This document shows positions 1 through 9,033 of a stretch of 64,000 nt of DNA, piece by piece. The notes beneath the pieces are model-generated. The model searched no databases, was not told where the DNA came from, and was given only the letters and a program-made list of their open reading frames with translations. This DNA comes from Pseudomonadales bacterium. Lineage in GTDB: Bacteria > Pseudomonadota > Gammaproteobacteria > Pseudomonadales > Azotimanducaceae. The position numbers and the translations under genes are program-made. The stretch lies in assembly GCA_019090385.1 (NCBI GenBank), contig JAHRWB010000043.1, positions 1-64,000 of the forward strand, in the 5' to 3' direction. How positions within the stretch are numbered: position 1 is the first letter of the stretch; every line of letters begins with the position of its first letter.

Positions 1-190
1 CTCCTCCCCAGGCATCAGCAAAAAAGAACAGATCAAATTTCCCACGTTCAAGGGTGGAAGCAATCTCTGACCAATACTCCATTTCGTACCAGTTATGGCG
101 AATCTTCTCATGCGGGTAAACCCACGACATAATCATATGTGGCGCTGGGCTATACAACATAAAGCCGGTTAAATGCATCCGTTTAGTCAT
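1..190 (-). CDS. LLM-class flavin-dependent monooxygenase, N-terminal fragment
   Basis: Only the first 63 codons are in the window; the rest lies beyond the left edge. From the ATG at 190 the protein reads MTKRMHLTGFMLYS and later contains FDLFFFADAWGG. This matches the N-terminal barrel strand and the 'FFAD' signature of the NtaA/SnaA/DszA group of bacterial luciferase-like monooxygenases. Members use FMNH2 supplied by a separate reductase to oxidise organic substrates such as nitrilotriacetate or dibenzothiophene sulfone. The substrate cannot be told from this fragment. The family call is fairly sure; specificity is unknown. Confidence 0.8.
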   Translation of the reverse strand, partial: MTKRMHLTGFMLYSPAPHMIMSWVYPHEKIRHNWYEMEYWSEIASTLERGKFDLFFFADAWGG

Positions 191-358
191 ATTGCCTTCA
201 ATATTAGTGTTTTTTACTGGCCATGATGCTCTCGATATTGGCACATCTTTACTACGGAGAAAATTAAAACTGCCATGGATTGAGCGAGTGCAAGGAAAAA
301 AATACAAGTAGGCAAGATGTGCCCGAACAACTGATTATTTAAACTATCCGGTTAGCTG

Positions 359-742
359 TCATTCAAATCCTGGACGGCTATCTATCATCAATTTATCAAG
401 ATCTTTTTGTGCTTTTCTTAAATTATGCAAGTCACGTACCTCCAACATCTCGCATTCATCTTCAATCATTTGCTCGATAGTTACCGGGTAGTGCTTACAA
501 TCATCAGGGCGGTCATAATAGATAGCACATAGGTATTTATCCGCTGTAGGGTGTTTGCTTAGCCATGGACATCTTTCAAGCTGCTGACCATCGCTGGGGT
601 TCATCCATATATGATCACCCCTGACATAGCGCGCGATGTCAGGTCTGAATACTTCCCAATACTGTATTTCGCTCTGCGTCGCTGATAAGCCACCACTACC
701 ATATACGGTGCAACATTTTCCACAGGAATTACATTCTTTCAT
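359..742 (-). CDS. YkgJ-family cysteine cluster protein
   Basis: A 127-residue protein opening MKECNSCGKCCTVYG, the CxxCxxCC cluster typical of the YkgJ/UPF0153 family (PF03692). More conserved cysteines follow in the CPW, CAIYYDRPDDC and KHYP region. Family members are thought to bind a metal or Fe-S centre; their biochemical role is not established. It has no signal peptide, so it is presumably cytosolic. The length is normal for the family. It sits alone between the truncated monooxygenase and a small exported protein on the same strand, with gaps too large to argue an operon. Confidence 0.85.
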   Translation of the reverse strand: MKECNSCGKCCTVYGSGGLSATQSEIQYWEVFRPDIARYVRGDHIWMNPSDGQQLERCPWLSKHPTADKYLCAIYYDRPDDCKHYPVTIEQMIEDECEMLEVRDLHNLRKAQKDLDKLMIDSRPGFE

Positions 743-840
743 CGGCGCTATTGTAACGCGGTTTTACCGCTTTTTTGGAAAAGGCGCATACATTTAAATT
801 TAGATGAACTGGTACCGATTACTTTACACTCATATTCGCA

Positions 841-1173
841 TCAAAACTCGTGACGAAATCTCAACCCGGAACGATTAAGACGGATCTGGATACTTTCGTA
901 CTTCCAGTCCAGAGACATATCCATCTCCACGGCTTTCACAGACTCTACGGGCCAATGCACCACCTCGGTCAGCGCCCATTCGCTTAGAACAGCTTGCGAT
1001 CCAGCATTTTGCGTATCCCAGACTAATGCACTACTCGAATTTGAAGCTAAGTTCGTTACACGCAGGGCTTTTACATTGTCGTAATCAAGTTCCTGGGCCA
1101 ACACACCAAAAGCTACCACCAGCGAGTAAATGACAAAACCCAAGCGCACTGTTAATTTATATAGGGTCAACAT
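841..1173 (-). CDS. Small exported hypothetical protein
   Basis: I do not recognise this family. The ATG at 1173 is preferred over one 48 bases upstream. It has a good ribosome binding site (GGGAGGT, about 9 bases away), and the protein then starts directly with a signal peptide, MLTLYKLTVRLGFVIYSL, ending near the AQE cleavage-like site. The mature part is about 80 residues with several Trp and acidic residues (VVHWPVES, MDMSLDWKYES). It looks like a small periplasmic protein. It is probably monocistronic and divergent from the esterase gene beginning at 1383. Confidence 0.6.
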   Translation of the reverse strand: MLTLYKLTVRLGFVIYSLVVAFGVLAQELDYDNVKALRVTNLASNSSSALVWDTQNAGSQAVLSEWALTEVVHWPVESVKAVEMDMSLDWKYESIQIRLNRSGLRFRHEF

Positions 1174-1382
1174 AGATATCAGACCTCCCGGGCTTACAAC
1201 ACCCGTTCTGTTCAAAATCAACTGTAGTGTATTGTGATTTTCTCAAAATAGGCTGGAAGAAAGACAAGGCTTGTGGAAAACAAACTGAAATATACTGGAG
1301 ACTCATACAATTAGTTAAGAAAGGTATAATAACTCACTGATTTATAACATATGCTTATAACAACATGAGGAGTATCTCAAAA

Positions 1383-2471
1383 ATGAATACGCACAATATT
1401 GAACAGGAGATCTCAGAAAGAGTTGCCCACCTAGCACCAAAACTACTACAGGCCCTTGAGGCACTGGCTTTTACGGCACGTCATCTTCATCCGCCAACGC
1501 TAGCAGAACTTGCTGCTACGTTGACCCCACACTACGGAGCGCTGAAAGAAAGCAGAAATCGCTTTATAGAAATCACCTGGCCGGAAAATCTAGCCATTTA
1601 CCAGAATCAATTAACTGTGTGTGCAGACCATACGCTCTCCGCAATCCAGGGTATGGAAAAAGCCGCACTTAAAAGTAACGGATTGATGCAGGCTTTTGCA
1701 TCACTACGAAAAACTACACTAGCGGTGGAGGCGCTCTATCCCATATCAGTCATGTTAACTCCGGTTAGTCAATTCTTTCTAGAGCCAAAATTTCGCGATG
1801 ATGCCAGCCTGTTACAATTACTTTCCAATGCCAATGCCAACAGAGATTTGGTGGGCATTAAACATACTTCTAATAGCCGGGATATACGCGGAGGCATAAG
1901 TATCTACGTTCCCGAATATTACGATAAAAAAAAACAATGGCCCTTGGTCGTTGCGCTTCACGGCGGTAGCGGGCACGGAGCTGACAGTTTGTGGACCTGG
2001 CTAAGAGAAGCGCGCAGCCGCGGGTTTATCGTGTTGAGCCCTACGTCTATAGGCAATACATGGTCTTTAATGGGAGAAGACCATAATGCAGAAACACTGC
2101 GCCGGATCGTTGCAGACAGTTGTGAACAGTGGAACATAGATACTCAGCATATCCTGCTCACAGGAATGTCCGATGGTGCCACTTACTCTCTGCTTCAAGG
2201 GCTGCCTGAAGCCACACCTTTCACTCATCTGGCGCCAGTCAGTGGAACTTTTCATCCCATGTTGCTTGATGGCATAGCTTCAATCGAAAAGAAGCCTATA
2301 TACCTCGTTCACGGTGCCCTGGACTGGATGTTTCCTGTAAGCACCGCCCGACTTGCGCGTGATTACCTTAGCGAGTCCGGAGCTGATGTAGTTTATCGGG
2401 AACTGGACGATCTGTCGCACACTTACCCTAGAGAAGAAAATACCCACATCCTAGATTGGTTCTTGTCATAG
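1383..2471 (+). CDS. Alpha/beta hydrolase, phospholipase/carboxylesterase-like
   Basis: The C-terminal half is an alpha/beta hydrolase. It has an oxyanion strand LVVALHGGSGHG, the nucleophile elbow GMSDG, an acid in LVHGALDWMFP and a His in DLSHTYP. It resembles PHB-depolymerase/Abhydrolase_2 esterases. The first roughly 150 residues are helical, of no family I recognise, and may be a regulatory or lid region. No signal peptide is visible, so a cytosolic serine esterase is likely. The ATG at 1383 is chosen because GAGGAG lies 10 bases upstream; another ATG at 1365 overlaps that site. The substrate is unknown. Confidence 0.8.
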   Translation: MNTHNIEQEISERVAHLAPKLLQALEALAFTARHLHPPTLAELAATLTPHYGALKESRNRFIEITWPENLAIYQNQLTVCADHTLSAIQGMEKAALKSNGLMQAFASLRKTTLAVEALYPISVMLTPVSQFFLEPKFRDDASLLQLLSNANANRDLVGIKHTSNSRDIRGGISIYVPEYYDKKKQWPLVVALHGGSGHGADSLWTWLREARSRGFIVLSPTSIGNTWSLMGEDHNAETLRRIVADSCEQWNIDTQHILLTGMSDGATYSLLQGLPEATPFTHLAPVSGTFHPMLLDGIASIEKKPIYLVHGALDWMFPVSTARLARDYLSESGADVVYRELDDLSHTYPREENTHILDWFLS

Positions 2472-2708
2472 GGATCTAAGTTACTGCTTTTGAGATAGAG
2501 TTTAAAAACTGTACCGACAATGCAGAATAAACCTTGCCGTACAAAAGATATCATTTCGGAAGAGTCAACGAACTTTGGCAAATTCTAAAGTCCCTCAGTA
2601 TGTTCACGGGCCCAAAATATTCTAGTAAAACAAGCAAGTTAAATTGGCAAACGGTAAATGCCTCTACTATCGTTATATTAACCTGATCCAATAAACTGGA
2701 TTTTTCTT

Positions 2709-4907
2709 ATGCCGAATATTTCCGCAAACGAACAACAACACGCGCGTCGAATTTCAGTTTATGAGCTAAAAAACAATCTCGTCAATCTCTTGCTAGTCAC
2801 TTTCTGTATTTTGGCTGTACCTACCCTGATAACTTCTCTAACCAGAATTCCTCTTCTGGGATTTATACCCGCCATGCTGGTACAAATGATTCTGGCAATG
2901 TGTTTGTTGCTAATAACATTTATGCGCAATAATCTAAGCTTCCGTTTTCGCTCAATATTTATCATTTCGCTAATTATGTTCGTTGGGATTATGAGCATCT
3001 GGAATTTTGGACTGGTCGGAGGTGGCATACTTTTTTTAATTGCCAGTTGTGTACTCACTACCATTTTATTTAATCCTCGTACCGGCTGGTTTACCTTCTC
3101 CGTAGCGTTTGGTGCGGTTTCACTGATTATGTTAATGGTGCTAACGGACAACCTCCAATTTAAAGTGAATATGGAAGTGTACAGCTATGCAGCGTCCGCC
3201 TGGGCCTCATTTATAATTGCTTTTGCCTTTCTATGCGTCACGCTACTCGTCGTACTGGGCCGGTTTAACACCTTTTTTTTTGACATGGTGGAAAACCTTG
3301 AAAATCACGTCCATTCTGCTACCACGGAACTAAAACAAGCAAATAAAATAAAATCAGATTTTCTAGCCAGCATGAGCCATGAAATCAGAACACCCATGAA
3401 TGGCGTCATTGGCATGTTGGAGCTATTACTCAACTCTCCTTTAAACAGAGAACAAAAGCACCGTACAGGAATAGCCCATAGTAGTGCAAAATCCTTACTC
3501 ACCGTAATAAATGATATTCTCGAATTTTCTAAAATGGATGCGGGTAAGCTGGAGCTCGAACTGCTGGATTTCAACTTACAAATAATGTTAGAGAGTGTTG
3601 CAGAATCTTTGGCTACACAAGCACAAACTAAAAATCTGGAACTTATCCTAGATACAATACAAATCAAAACACCCATGGTTAACGGAGATGTAGGACGTTT
3701 AAGACAAATACTGACCAATCTGATAGGTAATGCGATTAAATTTACAGACCAGGGTGAAGTCAGTATAGAAGCACAGCTAGATCACAGCACACATATACTA
3801 ATTTGCAAGGTTACTGACTCCGGGCCTGGTATTCCCGAAGAAAAAATTCAGAGTCTGTTTACTTCATTTAGTCAGGTAGATACATCTACTACACGAAAGT
3901 ATGGCGGCACCGGCTTAGGCCTTGCCATTACCAAACAACTCTGTGCATTAATGGGGGGCAACGTTAAGGTAACCAGCACCGTTAACCTTGGCAGTTGTTT
4001 TGAGTTTATGGTTCAGCTAAAACCTTGTTTGCAGTCTGTCGCACCTAGCCCTGATATTAACCTGTCTGAACTAAACATATTGATCGTAGACGATAATGCC
4101 AAAAGCAGAGACGTGTTACGCAATCAACTACAGGAATGGGGAGCCAGCGTCGCTCTGTCAGAAAATGCACAAGCTGCTCTGGATAAATGCCGTTCACGTA
4201 TACAGACACATACTGGTACCAGCCCACCCACGGTGTATGACCTGATGTTTATCGACCTGGAAATGCCTGGTATGAACGGTTATGAAATGGCAAAAAAGAT
4301 TAAAGCTGACAAAAGCCTGCAAAACACAAAACTCATTCTGATGACACCCATGAGCGAATGGGGCAACTCAGAACATTTCTCAGAGAAAGGGTTTGCCGGG
4401 TACTTTACCAAACCCGCAACCACGACTTCTCTGGTAAATACACTCACAATGGATGAAATTTCCACCAGCACAATTACCAGTAAGCAAAACCCGCTACATC
4501 CGAATACCCTGTCCAAAAATGCGCGATTACTACTGGTGGAAGACAACAAGATAAATCAATTGGTGGCTTCTGGTATTTTGAAAAATATGGGTTTTAGCAC
4601 AGAAATAGCGGCCAATGGCATAGATGCCTTGAATCAAATGAAAGATTCAACGAACGCGACACCCTTTGACCTCATTTTTATGGATTGCCATATGCCAGAA
4701 ATGGATGGTTACGAAACTACCCGGAATATTCGTGCTGGGCTTGCAGGTGACACCTATCGTACTGTTCCAATTATTGCAATGACAGCCAATGCTATGAGCG
4801 GTGACCGGGAAAATTGCCTAGCGGTTGGAATGGATGACTATCTCAGCAAACCCATAAACTCCCAACAGATACATGAGAAACTGACCAATTGGTTGCCTCC
4901 TGGCTAG
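2709..4907 (+). CDS. Hybrid sensor histidine kinase with two receiver domains
   Basis: A 732-residue membrane sensor kinase. About six hydrophobic segments fill residues 20-195 and form an integral-membrane sensor with no obvious periplasmic domain. The HisKA box is SHEIRTPMNGVIG with His224. The HATPase_c domain has GNAIKF, DSGPGIP and GGTGLGLAI. Two receiver domains follow: the first with Asp516 in FIDLEMPG, the second with Asp659 in FMDCHMPEMDG and the usual MTANAM and SKP motifs. No Hpt domain is fused and no response regulator gene is adjacent, so the phosphorelay partner is elsewhere. The input signal is unknown. Confidence 0.93.
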   Translation: MPNISANEQQHARRISVYELKNNLVNLLLVTFCILAVPTLITSLTRIPLLGFIPAMLVQMILAMCLLLITFMRNNLSFRFRSIFIISLIMFVGIMSIWNFGLVGGGILFLIASCVLTTILFNPRTGWFTFSVAFGAVSLIMLMVLTDNLQFKVNMEVYSYAASAWASFIIAFAFLCVTLLVVLGRFNTFFFDMVENLENHVHSATTELKQANKIKSDFLASMSHEIRTPMNGVIGMLELLLNSPLNREQKHRTGIAHSSAKSLLTVINDILEFSKMDAGKLELELLDFNLQIMLESVAESLATQAQTKNLELILDTIQIKTPMVNGDVGRLRQILTNLIGNAIKFTDQGEVSIEAQLDHSTHILICKVTDSGPGIPEEKIQSLFTSFSQVDTSTTRKYGGTGLGLAITKQLCALMGGNVKVTSTVNLGSCFEFMVQLKPCLQSVAPSPDINLSELNILIVDDNAKSRDVLRNQLQEWGASVALSENAQAALDKCRSRIQTHTGTSPPTVYDLMFIDLEMPGMNGYEMAKKIKADKSLQNTKLILMTPMSEWGNSEHFSEKGFAGYFTKPATTTSLVNTLTMDEISTSTITSKQNPLHPNTLSKNARLLLVEDNKINQLVASGILKNMGFSTEIAANGIDALNQMKDSTNATPFDLIFMDCHMPEMDGYETTRNIRAGLAGDTYRTVPIIAMTANAMSGDRENCLAVGMDDYLSKPINSQQIHEKLTNWLPPG

Positions 4908-5137
4908 TAACGACGCTAGAAATACGACAATACTGTTACTATGGGCGTTTACAGAATAAATATTCCAAGAACAATCCATGAAATACACAATGATTGCAAC
5001 GCACTAAAATATAGATCGGGCACTCTATTATTTTCGAATATACGGGACTTGAGCAAAATCAAGGAAACTGGCGATTGTTTGTTTTATGATTTAAGTCAAA
5101 ATCATAATTTACTAGTTATAGACAATCCTTGAGGTAA

Positions 5138-6613
5138 ATGAACTTGAACAATGGAGAAAAGAATAGCGAACTCCGCTTTGCCATTATTGGCGGTGGCATG
5201 GCGGGCATTCTCAGTGCCATCAAATTGCAAAAAGCCGGCTATAAGAACTATACGATCTACGAAAAAGCGGACAGTCTTGGCGGGACTTGGAGAGAAAATA
5301 CCTACCCGGGTATTGCCTGTGACGTGCCATCACATTTCTACTGCTACAACTTTGAGCCCAACCCGGAATGGTCCCATGCCTGCTCACCAGGCCAAGAAAT
5401 TCTGGAATACTTTCAAATGGTTGCAAAAAAATATGGTGTCACGGAAAATGTCCGCTTTGGCACTGAAGTTTCCCGGCTTGAATATGATAATGGTAGTTGG
5501 CAGCTGGAAACAAAAAATGGTGACAGGGAAATTGTCGACATCGTCATCTCTGCCTCCGGAGTATTGCATCATCCCTTCTACCCCGACATCCCCGGAATAG
5601 ATTCGTTCAAGGGTGATACTTTTCATACCGCGCGATGGGACCATAACGTTGCCCTCGCAGGTAAGCGAATAGGCATTATAGGCACCGGTTCCAGCGCCAT
5701 ACAAATAGTCGGTGACTTAGCCGATAAAGCCAGCAAACTGGTCCAGTTTCAACGTACCGCGCAATGGATCATGCCCCGTGATAACCCGGCCTATACCGAT
5801 GAGGAAAAACGTACCTTCCGCGAAAACCCGGAAACTATGGATGCTATTCGCACGGAACAGGCTGAAATGTCCGAGGGTGGCTTCTCTGCTGCAGTGGTCG
5901 GTGAAAACCCGGGTGCATTAGCAGCTATTGAAGCATTGACACTGGCTAACCTGGAAGACAATGTTAAGGATCCGGTGCTGCGTGAAAAACTAAGGCCGGA
6001 TTACACCGCAGCCTGTAAACGGCTAATCATGTCAGCAAATTACTATGATGCCATTCAGCACCCCAATGCAGAACTGGTAACAGAATCAATCCAATGCATA
6101 GAGCCCACAGGTGTGCGTACCACAGATGGGCACTTACATGAATTTGATGTGCTCGTCATTGCAACAGGTTTTAAGGTTGATCAGTTTATGCGACCTATAA
6201 ATGTTGTTGGTGTAAATGGTGTAACGCTGGAAGATGCATGGATCGATCGACCCTCCGCTTATTTGTCAGTCTCAGTACCTGGGTTTCCCAATCTGGCCCT
6301 GCTAAACGGCCCAAACGGACCCGTTGGGAATTTTTCTCTTATCGATGTCGCTGATATCCAGCTTGACTATTTTCTCCAGCTTGTAGATTTAATCCGTGAT
6401 GGTCGATGCATCGGATTTACAGCCAAAAAAGATGCTGCAGAAAACTTTGAGTCAGAGCGAGTAGAGGCCACTAAAAAAACAGTGTGGGTATCAGGTTGTA
6501 ATAGCTGGTATCTGGATGATCGAGGTGTACCCGCAGTCTGGCCCTGGTCCATGGGACGTTTTCGCGCCATTATGGAAAAACCGGATCTGGATGACTTTGA
6601 TCTTGCCTCGTAG
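5138..6613 (+). CDS. Flavin-containing (Baeyer-Villiger-type) monooxygenase
   Basis: A 491-residue NAD(P)H- and FAD-dependent monooxygenase. The N-terminal FAD-binding Rossmann motif is IIGGGMAGI. The Baeyer-Villiger-type fingerprint appears as FKGDTFHTARWD, followed by the NADPH-binding motif IGTGSSAIQ. The GGTWRENTYPGIACDVPSHFY stretch is typical of class B flavoprotein monooxygenases, which turn ketones into esters or lactones or oxidise soft nucleophiles. It is the first of two such genes here (the other ends at 33021), fitting ketone, steroid or terpenoid use. GAGG just before the ATG gives a close-spaced RBS. Substrate unknown. Confidence 0.92.
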   Translation: MNLNNGEKNSELRFAIIGGGMAGILSAIKLQKAGYKNYTIYEKADSLGGTWRENTYPGIACDVPSHFYCYNFEPNPEWSHACSPGQEILEYFQMVAKKYGVTENVRFGTEVSRLEYDNGSWQLETKNGDREIVDIVISASGVLHHPFYPDIPGIDSFKGDTFHTARWDHNVALAGKRIGIIGTGSSAIQIVGDLADKASKLVQFQRTAQWIMPRDNPAYTDEEKRTFRENPETMDAIRTEQAEMSEGGFSAAVVGENPGALAAIEALTLANLEDNVKDPVLREKLRPDYTAACKRLIMSANYYDAIQHPNAELVTESIQCIEPTGVRTTDGHLHEFDVLVIATGFKVDQFMRPINVVGVNGVTLEDAWIDRPSAYLSVSVPGFPNLALLNGPNGPVGNFSLIDVADIQLDYFLQLVDLIRDGRCIGFTAKKDAAENFESERVEATKKTVWVSGCNSWYLDDRGVPAVWPWSMGRFRAIMEKPDLDDFDLAS

Positions 6614-6655
6614 CACGCTGAAAGAGTCAATGCAGTCATATTGATTGTGGCAACA

Positions 6656-6691
6656 TTGTAGCAATAGAGGCGAATGCCCCTATTGCTACAA
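6656..6691. terminator. Perfect 12-bp hairpin between convergent genes
   Basis: TTGTAGCAATAG (6656-6667) pairs exactly with CTATTGCTACAA (6680-6691). An inner GGC/GCC pair and a GAAT loop lie between them. It lies between the stop of the flavin monooxygenase and the stop of pqiC, which converge, so it could end or protect both transcripts. Neither side has a clear T tract, so it is not a textbook Rho-independent terminator. Confidence 0.5.
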
Positions 6692-6793
6692 TTGCATAGT
6701 TTAGAATACTGTCACCTACCCTTCACCCCTCGAAACAACCACTCTACTTACTGTTGGGCCTTATACACTTGACCAAACCCACGTGACGAGTCC

Positions 6794-7390
6794 CTATTTA
6801 TCTTTACAAAAAGACTCACTATCGACATGCGCAGAAATTTCCTCTGCCAGGACTGCGAGCAGACTTCTCAGTTCATTGACAGAAACAGCATAGCCATCGG
6901 AAGGTAGCTGACGAGACATATTGAACTCCCACTTTATATTTAATTCCTTCGAGCTAAGCCAGTATCGCCCTGCACTAACAACAGTCGCTTCAGTTGTTGC
7001 GTGGAATTTATCAAACTCCAGGCGCAGCCGACAATTACTGCTGGAAGCCCAGCGCCCCGCATCGCGATCCACGGTAACCTGGCGCAACAGCACTGAAAGA
7101 TCTTGAATAAGCACTTTGCTTATCCCTTCATCCAAAGGCTCCGCCCAAAAATGATGGTTTGCTGTTTCCACTTGATTGGACCCAACCTGAAGTGCCAAGC
7201 CACGCCTGCTTAAATAGGCGGGCAAGCGAACCGGGCCAATAATCATACGCCCAAGTATCTTATTATCCACAGGCGACACGGATAATTCGTCACTTGCCAA
7301 TACCAAACTGTAATAGCTATCTTTGAGCGCTTGTGATGTACACGATATAAGGCCAAACAAGATCAAAGCGCCAAGGGTAAAACGACTCAT
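6794..7390 (-). CDS. pqiC: PqiC-like outer-membrane lipoprotein of the Pqi transport system
   Basis: A 198-residue PqiC/YmbA-type lipoprotein (ABC-type transport auxiliary lipoprotein family). The signal peptide ends in the lipobox LISC. The family core is visible as YYSLVL, GPVRLPAYLSR and AEPLDEGISKVLIQDLSVLL. In E. coli PqiC sits at the outer membrane and docks with PqiB, which bridges the periplasm for lipid traffic between membranes. Its ATG overlaps the pqiB stop (ATGA at 7387-7390) and has GGAG upstream, so it is translationally coupled and is the last gene of the pqi operon. Confidence 0.9.
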   Translation of the reverse strand: MSRFTLGALILFGLISCTSQALKDSYYSLVLASDELSVSPVDNKILGRMIIGPVRLPAYLSRRGLALQVGSNQVETANHHFWAEPLDEGISKVLIQDLSVLLRQVTVDRDAGRWASSSNCRLRLEFDKFHATTEATVVSAGRYWLSSKELNIKWEFNMSRQLPSDGYAVSVNELRSLLAVLAEEISAHVDSESFCKDK

Positions 7391-9033
7391 TCTCGCACTC
7401 CTTTCGGTTCCAGGTCCTCACCTGGAAGCCGTCCGAATATAAGACTATTGGGTTTGTGTCTGAGATTTTTAAGTACAGGTTCAAGCTCCCTTAAGGTATG
7501 CCCCAGGGCATTCAAGCTTCGCTCCAGTTCCTGCTGTGTTGTCGAACCCTCGGAAAAATCTATCGCCAGCAGCTCGAACTTTTTGAGTGTTGCATTAAGC
7601 GTAACGATCAGCTCCTGACTAGCAGGGTCCGCGAGAATTTGTTCAAGCTCCGCAGCAGATTTTCGCAACACTACAAGGGTTTCGGCAACTTCTTCCAGAA
7701 CACTATTGGCACTGCCTACAATTTCATCCAGCGGCAATTTGTTAACAGTATTCAGAGTCGTGCCCAAGCTATCGAGCAGCAGCCCTATTTGCCCGTCAAT
7801 CGATGGAATAACGGTATAATCCGCGAATATTTGTCCCGTCCCCACAGTACCAGAATGATATTGAAGTTCGATATATTTACTACCGGTCAGAATATTTCCT
7901 GTGGCCAAGCCAGCACGTAGTCCGCTTGCGATCAGCGCATCAATACGAGAAACAACTTTAGGTAAGACAATCTCCGAATCCTCGAAACCCAGCCGCGCAG
8001 GTGTAATTTCGATCAACACTGGAATCTTGGAACCCGGATCCAGTAAATTGGTAATTTCTGGGTAATCTATATCTGTGCGAATAACATGACCAATTTTTAT
8101 CCCACGATATTCAACAGGTGCACCAGGACTCAACCCACGAATAGAGTTTTCAAACAGTATCACAAAGGGCAATGAGTATTCATAATACTTTTCATCAATT
8201 GCATTTTTGCGAGGATATATAGTAAAGAATGCGCGTTTGGTAACCCGGTCGCCCCGTGGCAGGCCTTGGGGAACATCAAACGATACACCACCACCTATTA
8301 TGGTTGCCAGCGATGCCATTTCAAGACTTACTCCATCTGCAGATATGCTGGCACTGATACCGCTAATAAACCAGAATCGGGTATTATCGGTAATCAGGCT
8401 ATCAAATGGTGCAGCAATAAAGGCGTCATAGTAATTACGCCTTTGCTTAGTATTAAAATGCACATATTCAATTGTGCCCACCTGCATACCATGAAACAGT
8501 ATCGGGTCACCTTCATTCAATGACCGATTAGTATCGCTGTCTAGTGTGACGTGTAGACCCGGCGTGCCCAAGGGCGTAACAGGTGGAGCGTCCAACCCTT
8601 CAAACACCCGCGCCCGCCGATTTTCTGAACCCGGTGACAACTCGATATAAGCACCCGATAATAATGTACCTAATCCAGACACACCACCCGTACCAATTCT
8701 GGGTCGAACAACCCAAAATTTACTATCCGTACGTAACAACCGGGCAGCATTTTTTTCAATACGAGCACTCAATAAAACATGCTCTGCATCCTTCGAAAGT
8801 TGTAATTCCAGGACCTCACCAATTTCCACATTTTTCATCCTGACTTTAGTTTTACCGGCTTCAATGCCCTCTCCACTTTCAAAAATAATCTGAATGATAG
8901 GTCCCTGACTTGCCCAATTGACATAGATCATCCAAATACCAATAACCAATGCTATAAAGGGAACCAGCCAAATGACAGAAAGCCGTCGACCCGAGCGTAT
9001 GCGTGCTTCAGTGTAATCTGCATCACTCGTCAT
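7387..9033 (-). CDS. pqiB: PqiB, MCE-domain intermembrane lipid transport protein
   Basis: With the start at 9033 the protein has 548 residues, close to the E. coli PqiB length. One N-terminal membrane anchor (LSVIWLVPFIALVIGIWMI) is followed by three MCE/MlaD domains. Their signatures are VRMKNVEIGEV, FHGMQVGTIEYV and VEYRGIKIGHVI. A helical C-terminal tail follows, which in E. coli forms the tunnel towards the outer membrane. The ATG at 9033 has AAGGAGT at good distance; an upstream in-frame start at 9093 would lie well inside the preceding gene. It overlaps pqiA by 11 bases and pqiC by 4. Confidence 0.94.
   Translation of the reverse strand: MTSDADYTEARIRSGRRLSVIWLVPFIALVIGIWMIYVNWASQGPIIQIIFESGEGIEAGKTKVRMKNVEIGEVLELQLSKDAEHVLLSARIEKNAARLLRTDSKFWVVRPRIGTGGVSGLGTLLSGAYIELSPGSENRRARVFEGLDAPPVTPLGTPGLHVTLDSDTNRSLNEGDPILFHGMQVGTIEYVHFNTKQRRNYYDAFIAAPFDSLITDNTRFWFISGISASISADGVSLEMASLATIIGGGVSFDVPQGLPRGDRVTKRAFFTIYPRKNAIDEKYYEYSLPFVILFENSIRGLSPGAPVEYRGIKIGHVIRTDIDYPEITNLLDPGSKIPVLIEITPARLGFEDSEIVLPKVVSRIDALIASGLRAGLATGNILTGSKYIELQYHSGTVGTGQIFADYTVIPSIDGQIGLLLDSLGTTLNTVNKLPLDEIVGSANSVLEEVAETLVVLRKSAAELEQILADPASQELIVTLNATLKKFELLAIDFSEGSTTQQELERSLNALGHTLRELEPVLKNLRHKPNSLIFGRLPGEDLEPKGVRE

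Noticed and set aside
4941-5132. 63-codon frame before the first flavin monooxygenase
   Set aside because: No RBS before its ATG and no recognisable family; the AT-rich spacer explains an open frame of this size.
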